Source: Acidobacteriota bacterium
Lineage (GTDB): Bacteria; Acidobacteriota; Aminicenantia; Aminicenantales; Aminicenantaceae
Reading direction: 5' to 3'
Length of the DNA: 10,401 bases
Assembly: GCA_030609975.1 (NCBI GenBank)
Contig: JAUWSR010000113.1
Coordinates: forward strand, 1-10,401
Positions 6,308 to 10,401 of this stretch are shown here, one piece after another. A model generated the notes under the pieces. That model had not been told where the DNA came from and did no database searches. It was given only the letters and a program-made list of their open reading frames with translations. The position numbers were made by a program, and so were the translations under genes. Position 1 is the first letter of the stretch. Each line of letters begins with the position of its first letter.

Positions 6308-7683
6308 GGCGGCGGGGAAGGTGCCGGCGAACTCTGGGATTTGTTTTCACCGCCATCTGCCTTTGTTACCAAGCGATGGCCCAGGAAGTCCCTTCGGATT
6401 TTTCCCCCTTTGTTCGGCTTGGACACCTGATGAAGGTTTCGATCTACCGGAATCCAGTCTTTGATCCCAGTGGGCAGGACGTCCTGCATCCTGGTGATCT
6501 GATTAAAGAAGAGACGGTACAGATGCCTGTCGGATCAGGGACCATTATCAGTGCAGAGGGTTTGATCCTTACCAATTGGCACGTCTATCAAGTGGAACCC
6601 CAGTATCAGTATGATCCTACCTCCCGCTCTTTGCGGGTTGCGGAAAAGATGGGCGATGCCATGTTGGTCTATCGGCTTCATGATAATGATCCTTTGAAGA
6701 TCCCTGTCCTCCAGTATCTGGCGGCTCCTCTCAGTTTGGATGAACAACATGATACCGCCCTGCTAAAGATCGTAGCAGATTCAGAGGGGAATGAGCTCGA
6801 TCCACGTGATTTTTCCTATGTGCCGCTGGGGAATCCGTTTGGAATGAAGATCAACGCCGATATCACCGTCTTAGGCTATCCAGGCAAGGGCGGGGACACG
6901 ATCACCATGACAGAGGGGAAATTTCTGGGCTATTACCGCGAAGAACGCTTCCCAGGCCTGGATGGATTCATCAAGACCAATGCCGCCATGGCGCCTGGAA
7001 ACAGCGGAGGGGCCGCCCTGAATGAGTTGGCTTTGGTCGGTGTTCCCACTGCCGTGACTCTCCCCAGCCAGGCAGGCTCTGACCTGGGCTATATCCACCC
7101 CGTCACTTGGGCTTTAAAAGGGTTCGCTGTGGCCGAGTTCAAATTCGGACTTCACCCTCCGAAGATACCCAACCACTGGCTTTCCAGCCCCTACAATTCC
7201 GACGAGACCGGCCAAAATGTTTACGTTCTGGGTTCCATCGTTTCAGCCAATGCCAACCGAGGTGTGAACGGCCGTGTGATCGTGGCTCGTCCGGATCGAA
7301 CTTTGGCAGCGATACGTAAACTGCATCAGGAACTGGAGACAATGGCCACCATTTATCTTGCTCATCAGATGCGAGATTTTGGACTTCCGGTCGAAGAGAT
7401 CGGTCGCCGGTTGGACCTCAGCATGTCCCAAGTGAAAGAGATAATGACCTTTGTGTTCTCCGATGAGAACCTATCTGAGGATGTGCGCAACTATATCCAG
7501 GGCGAATTCTTTTATGAGCACACCGAGAGTGATCCGGAAGGATTTTTCATCCTCAGCATTCCTCGCGAGAGAAAAATTGTATTTCATATCGTGAAAGAGG
7601 GATATCATCCATTTTCCCGGCAATATATTACCGAGGACGGGAGCGTTCAAGATCTTGGGCGCTTGAAGATCTATGGATATTAA
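6304..7683 (+). CDS. Exported trypsin-like serine protease (S1C/HtrA-like catalytic domain) with split carboxypeptidase-regulatory-like C-terminus
   Basis: A 459-residue endopeptidase. Residues 1-26 are a signal peptide (RRRGRCRR, hydrophobic core, AMA before Q27), so it acts in the periplasm or outside. The chymotrypsin-fold triad is intact: H93 in TNWHV, D150 in HDTALLKI, S234 in PGNSGG. Unlike HtrA/DegP there is no recognisable PDZ domain. Instead, VYVLGSIVSANANRGVNGRV (306-325) and, some 80 residues later, SDPEGFFILSIP (409-420) with KEGYHPFS (431-438) resemble the two halves of a carboxypeptidase-regulatory-like beta-sandwich. Between them lies a helical stretch (about 331-400) whose GLPVEEIGRRLDLSMSQVKEIM (360-381) looks like a helix-turn-helix, odd in an exported protein. 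Its start overlaps the PrsW-like stop, and the isomerase start overlaps its end by 11 bases. Cleavage targets are unknown. The catalytic-domain call is firm; the C-terminal reading is inference. Confidence 0.88.
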   Translation: MRRRGRCRRTLGFVFTAICLCYQAMAQEVPSDFSPFVRLGHLMKVSIYRNPVFDPSGQDVLHPGDLIKEETVQMPVGSGTIISAEGLILTNWHVYQVEPQYQYDPTSRSLRVAEKMGDAMLVYRLHDNDPLKIPVLQYLAAPLSLDEQHDTALLKIVADSEGNELDPRDFSYVPLGNPFGMKINADITVLGYPGKGGDTITMTEGKFLGYYREERFPGLDGFIKTNAAMAPGNSGGAALNELALVGVPTAVTLPSQAGSDLGYIHPVTWALKGFAVAEFKFGLHPPKIPNHWLSSPYNSDETGQNVYVLGSIVSANANRGVNGRVIVARPDRTLAAIRKLHQELETMATIYLAHQMRDFGLPVEEIGRRLDLSMSQVKEIMTFVFSDENLSEDVRNYIQGEFFYEHTESDPEGFFILSIPRERKIVFHIVKEGYHPFSRQYITEDGSVQDLGRLKIYGY

Positions 7684-9343
7684 GGAGTACTGCTTGGAAA
7701 CCTATCAAGAGCGTGTGGACACGCGTTTAGCGGAATGGACCCGAGCGCATTTTCTTTCCCGGCTCTGGCAGAAGGATTCTACCCTATGGGCTTCCCGTTC
7801 CACCCCTGAACTCAGTGATCGCTTGGGCTGGCTGGATCTGCCCCATACGATGATTGAGCATCTGAAGGAGCTGAATGCGTTTGCCGGACAGATCCGATCT
7901 GAGGGCTTCACGAAAGTGGTCCTTCTGGGGATGGGCGGTTCGAGTTTGGCACCCGAGGTCTTCCAAAAGGTGTTGGGAAAAACACCCGGTTTCCCTGAGC
8001 TTCTAGTTCTGGACACCACTCACCCCGATGAGATCGAACGTGTTGAAAAACAGATTGACCTGACCCGGGTTTTTTTTGTTGTCTCGAGCAAATCCGGGAC
8101 AACCCTTGAAACCTTGTCTTTATTTAACTATTTTTGGAAGAAGGCCTGCAGTCTCAAAAAGAATCCCGGGCTCTCTTTCGTAGCGGTGACCGATCCTGGC
8201 TCGCAGTTGGAAGCATTGGCCATACAAAAGGAGTTTAGACATACCTTTCTGGCTCCCCGGGATGTTGGGGGACGATTTTCTGCTTTGAGCTATTTTGGCC
8301 TGGTGCCAGCGGCTCTGATCGGGGTGAATTTGACGCATCTTATGGCCTCAGCTTCAGTCGCAGCCCGCAAAAATGGCGTGGTGTGTAACAAAGCATCTGC
8401 CCCAGGCTTGGTCTTAGGTGCAACTTTAGGAGAGATCGCTTTGGACCGGGATAAATTGACGTTTTTTACTTCTCCAGGTTTGCAGAGCCTTCCTTCCTGG
8501 TTGGAACAACTTATTGCAGAGAGCACAGGAAAGGACGGAAAAGGCATTATTCCGATTGTGGATGAGCCCTTCCCTCAATCCGGCCGTTATGGAAACGACC
8601 GATGTTTTGTCTTTCTGACTTTATCGGATGAGATCGAACCTCGTCAGGAGGATCTCCGTAAAAGCCTCATCCTGGCCGGCCATCCGGTTATCACTCGGAT
8701 TCTGGAGCATCGGGGCAAGCTGGCGGCGGAGATGTATCATTGGGAAGTTGCTGTTTCTGCGGCATCAGCCGTACTGGGTGTTCATCCTTTCAACCAGCCT
8801 GACGTGCAGCTGACCAAGGTCTTTGTCCAGCGTGCTATGCAGTCCATAAAAAAGGGGACGGCAGCAGACATACCGTCTTGCCTTCCTGCCCATATTTCAT
8901 CAGAGACGTGGGAACCTCAATTGTTAGACTGGATGCAAAATATTCAGGCGGATTCGTATATCGCACTACAAGCCTACCTGCCACAATTTCCAGAGATCCA
9001 AAAAAACCTCCTGAGTCTGCGAAAGGCATTTTTGGATAAAACAGGTTTGGCAACGACTTTGGGATATGGCCCGCGTTTCCTGCACTCTTCAGGTCAACTG
9101 CATAAGGGTGGGCCGAAAAAAGGACTATTTCTACAGCTGCTCGACACTCCTGTGTTGGACAAACCAGTTCCAGAAAGGGATTATTCATTCCGTCGTCTGA
9201 TCCAGGCTCAAGCTTTAGGTGACTATCAGGCTTTGGGGCAGGGAAAACTTCCGGTTTTGTGTATCAACCTGGGAAACGAAGCCGCAAGCGGGCTGAAAGA
9301 TCTAGAGGAACTTGTGAGACAAATTCCCGGGAGGCCAGAATGA
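7673..9343 (+). CDS. pgi: Glucose-6-phosphate isomerase, Tal-Pgi type (isomerase half without transaldolase)
   Basis: This cytoplasmic enzyme is expected to interconvert glucose 6-phosphate and fructose 6-phosphate. Two SIS domains are visible: LLGMGGSSLAPEV (84-96) and SSKSGTTLE (138-146), then DVGGRFSALS (197-206), ESTGKDGKG (283-291) and a VHPFNQPDVQLTK segment. The C-terminus has GYGPRFLHSSGQLHKGG (464-480) and a SFRRLIQAQALGDYQAL stretch, which are characteristic of the isomerase half of bifunctional transaldolase/glucose-6-phosphate isomerase proteins rather than of classical PGI. At 556 residues no transaldolase domain is attached and none is nearby. The start is uncertain. ATG 7673 overlaps the protease gene by 11 bases and has only a weak GAAGA upstream. 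TTG 7694 has an ideal AAGGAG six bases before it and would give 549 residues. The stop overlaps the ArsS-like start. Confidence 0.92.
   Translation: MDIKEYCLETYQERVDTRLAEWTRAHFLSRLWQKDSTLWASRSTPELSDRLGWLDLPHTMIEHLKELNAFAGQIRSEGFTKVVLLGMGGSSLAPEVFQKVLGKTPGFPELLVLDTTHPDEIERVEKQIDLTRVFFVVSSKSGTTLETLSLFNYFWKKACSLKKNPGLSFVAVTDPGSQLEALAIQKEFRHTFLAPRDVGGRFSALSYFGLVPAALIGVNLTHLMASASVAARKNGVVCNKASAPGLVLGATLGEIALDRDKLTFFTSPGLQSLPSWLEQLIAESTGKDGKGIIPIVDEPFPQSGRYGNDRCFVFLTLSDEIEPRQEDLRKSLILAGHPVITRILEHRGKLAAEMYHWEVAVSAASAVLGVHPFNQPDVQLTKVFVQRAMQSIKKGTAADIPSCLPAHISSETWEPQLLDWMQNIQADSYIALQAYLPQFPEIQKNLLSLRKAFLDKTGLATTLGYGPRFLHSSGQLHKGGPKKGLFLQLLDTPVLDKPVPERDYSFRRLIQAQALGDYQALGQGKLPVLCINLGNEAASGLKDLEELVRQIPGRPE
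7682..7687 (+). promoter_or_regulatory. Shine-Dalgarno suggesting an alternative TTG start for pgi
   Basis: AAGGAG sits six bases before the in-frame TTG at 7694 and directly on the stop of the protease gene. It could drive initiation at TTG 7694 in place of ATG 7673. Both starts leave the conserved isomerase core intact, so sequence alone does not settle it. Confidence 0.45.
9329..9334 (+). promoter_or_regulatory. Shine-Dalgarno and ATGA overlap setting the ArsS-like start
   Basis: GGGAGG precedes ATG 9340 by five bases, and ATGA at 9340-9343 shares bases with the TGA of pgi. The frame is open upstream to a GTG at 9259, but that lies deep inside the pgi coding region. The ATG start also puts the radical SAM motif near residue 32, as usual. 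Confidence 0.75.
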
Positions 9344-10299
9344 ATGCCTTTGAGCAACGGATACAACGAGATTGCTCGTTGGATATGGACAACCTGGATC
9401 TGAACATTTTCCAAATCAACCTGGGCTTCAAGTGCAATCTACAATGCTCACACTGTCATCTTGAATGTGGGCCCGCTCGTCAGGAAATGATGACTTGGGA
9501 GACCATGGAACATGTGATCGAAACTGCCATCCGGCTGCAGCCGGAAAAAGTCGATATCACCGGAGGCGCGCCTGAATTGCATCCCCATTTGCGCAGATTC
9601 ATCTCCGAGATTAAAGACGCTGGGCGGGAGGTCCAATCCCGCACTAACCTGACTGTCTTGCTTGAGCCGGGATTGGAAGATCTGCCGCTTTTTTTTAAGG
9701 ACAATCAAATAAAGCTTGTGGCCTCACTGCCGTGCTATTTAGAGGAGGAGGTAAACAATCGGAGGGGGAACGGAACCTACAAAAAATGCATCACAGCTCT
9801 TAGAAAACTCAATAACCTCGGTTATGGTATTGAACCAGGACTCGGTTTGGATCTGGTCTACAATCCGGGGGGACCTTTTCTCCCTCCAGACCAGAACCAA
9901 TTGGAACATGATTACAAACGTGAGCTGCAAGAACGTTTTGGTATTCAATTTTCACGGCTGCTTACCATCACCAACATGCCTATTGGACGCTTCTGGAAAA
10001 ACCTGAAGCGGCAGGAGAAGGAGGGCGAATATATGCAGCTCCTGACCCGTGGATTCAACTGCTCTACCGTTCCGGACCTTATGTGCCGCCATCAGATCTG
10101 TGTTGCCTGGGACGGTAAACTTTATGACTGTGACTTTAACCTGGCGCTGGGGCTCTCCCTTTCTCCGGGGCTGCCACAGCGCATCTCAGACTTTGAGCCT
10201 GCTGTTATGGCTGGACGCTGGATCCGAACCGGAGATCACTGTTTTGGCTGCACTGCTGGTCTGGGCTCCTCCTGCGGCGGTGCTCTGCTTTCGGAGTGA
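9340..10299 (+). CDS. arsS: ArsS-like radical SAM/Cys-rich domain protein
   Basis: A 319-residue cytoplasmic radical S-adenosylmethionine enzyme. C32, C36 and C39 in KCNLQCSHCH form the CxxxCxxC site for the SAM-binding [4Fe-4S] cluster, followed by DITGGAPELHP (72-82), the GGxP-type SAM contact. The C-terminal half carries a cysteine-rich region typical of the arsenosugar biosynthesis family: C241, C249 and C254, then WDGKLYDCDFN with C264, and HCFGCTAGLGSSCGG with C301, C304 and C312, probably ligating auxiliary clusters. ArsS family members are linked to arsenosugar formation, usually with the methyltransferase ArsM, which is absent here. Many homologues occur away from arsenic genes, so the actual substrate is uncertain and the symbol denotes family only. 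It is the last gene of the coupled block; no terminator hairpin is visible after it. Confidence 0.88.
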   Translation: MNAFEQRIQRDCSLDMDNLDLNIFQINLGFKCNLQCSHCHLECGPARQEMMTWETMEHVIETAIRLQPEKVDITGGAPELHPHLRRFISEIKDAGREVQSRTNLTVLLEPGLEDLPLFFKDNQIKLVASLPCYLEEEVNNRRGNGTYKKCITALRKLNNLGYGIEPGLGLDLVYNPGGPFLPPDQNQLEHDYKRELQERFGIQFSRLLTITNMPIGRFWKNLKRQEKEGEYMQLLTRGFNCSTVPDLMCRHQICVAWDGKLYDCDFNLALGLSLSPGLPQRISDFEPAVMAGRWIRTGDHCFGCTAGLGSSCGGALLSE

Positions 10300-10326
10300 T
10301 CCGGCTGTGTTCACCACCCTTCCCAA

Positions 10327-10401
10327 ATGGAGATTGTTCATCATGAAGTGTCTCCTGACTCTCAGCGTGGTTTCAGATCACTATCCGATTCATGGCAGAG
10401 G
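10327..10401 (+). CDS. Possible start of a further gene, truncated by the window edge
   Basis: An ATG at 10327 opens 25 codons (MEIVHHEVSPDSQRGFRSLS...) that run off the window. The polar, charged start is faintly like the N-terminus of a GNAT acyltransferase, which is too little to name it. No good Shine-Dalgarno precedes it. A competing ATG at 10343 in another frame (MKCLLTLSVV...) is also open to the edge, with GGAG ten bases upstream. It lies 27 bases after the ArsS-like stop and would extend the operon if real. Confidence 0.25.
   Translation, partial: MEIVHHEVSPDSQRGFRSLSDSWQR

Noticed and set aside
9259..9339. N-terminal extension of the ArsS-like gene from GTG 9259
   Set aside because: It would overlap pgi by more than 80 bases with arginine-rich residues unlike the family; ATG 9340 has a strong Shine-Dalgarno.
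9340..10299. Possible selenocysteine (in-frame TGA) in the ArsS-like protein, since some radical SAM/Cys-rich relatives are selenoproteins
   Set aside because: No internal TGA occurs; all expected positions are cysteine, and the TGA at 10297 follows the complete C-terminal motif.

Overview
The window reads as a piece of a Gram-negative (diderm) bacterial chromosome with roughly half G+C. An outer-membrane beta-barrel protein ending in phenylalanine and several exported proteins support a diderm host. I cannot name the species. The mix of a TolB-like propeller/barrel fusion, a Tal-Pgi-type isomerase and an ArsS-like radical SAM enzyme would fit an uncultured phylum of the Fibrobacteres-Chlorobi-Bacteroidetes, Gemmatimonadota or KSB1/Zixibacteria kind, but that is inference. 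I see no rRNA, tRNA, CRISPR array, insertion sequence or phage gene.

Layout. Bases 1-1013 (minus strand) hold the N-terminal 337 codons of an exported M28 metallopeptidase resembling carboxypeptidase Q; the rest lies beyond the left edge. A short divergent promoter region (about 1040-1120), where the two -35 boxes overlap, separates it from a plus-strand YbhB/YbcL (PEBP) gene at 1121-1579. An AT-rich gap of about 260 bases follows and probably contains a promoter. From 1844 to 10299 five plus-strand genes run almost without gaps: a 1019-residue metallopeptidase/propeller/Omp85-type barrel fusion; a PrsW-like membrane protein that has lost its catalytic residues; an exported trypsin-like serine protease with an unusual C-terminal domain; a glucose-6-phosphate isomerase of the Tal-Pgi type; and an ArsS-like radical SAM enzyme. 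Junctions are a 3-base gap, an ATGA overlap, an 11-base overlap (or a 10-base gap if a TTG start is used) and another ATGA overlap, so the block looks like one translationally coupled operon. The last 100 bases may contain the start of another gene.

How the genes may work together. The first three operon genes all concern the cell envelope: one predicted in the outer membrane, one in the inner membrane, one in the periplasm. All carry protease or protease-derived domains, and the middle one looks like a pseudoprotease. They are the best candidate here for an undescribed system, possibly envelope protein quality control or outer-membrane processing. The last two genes are cytoplasmic metabolic enzymes that may simply share the transcript.
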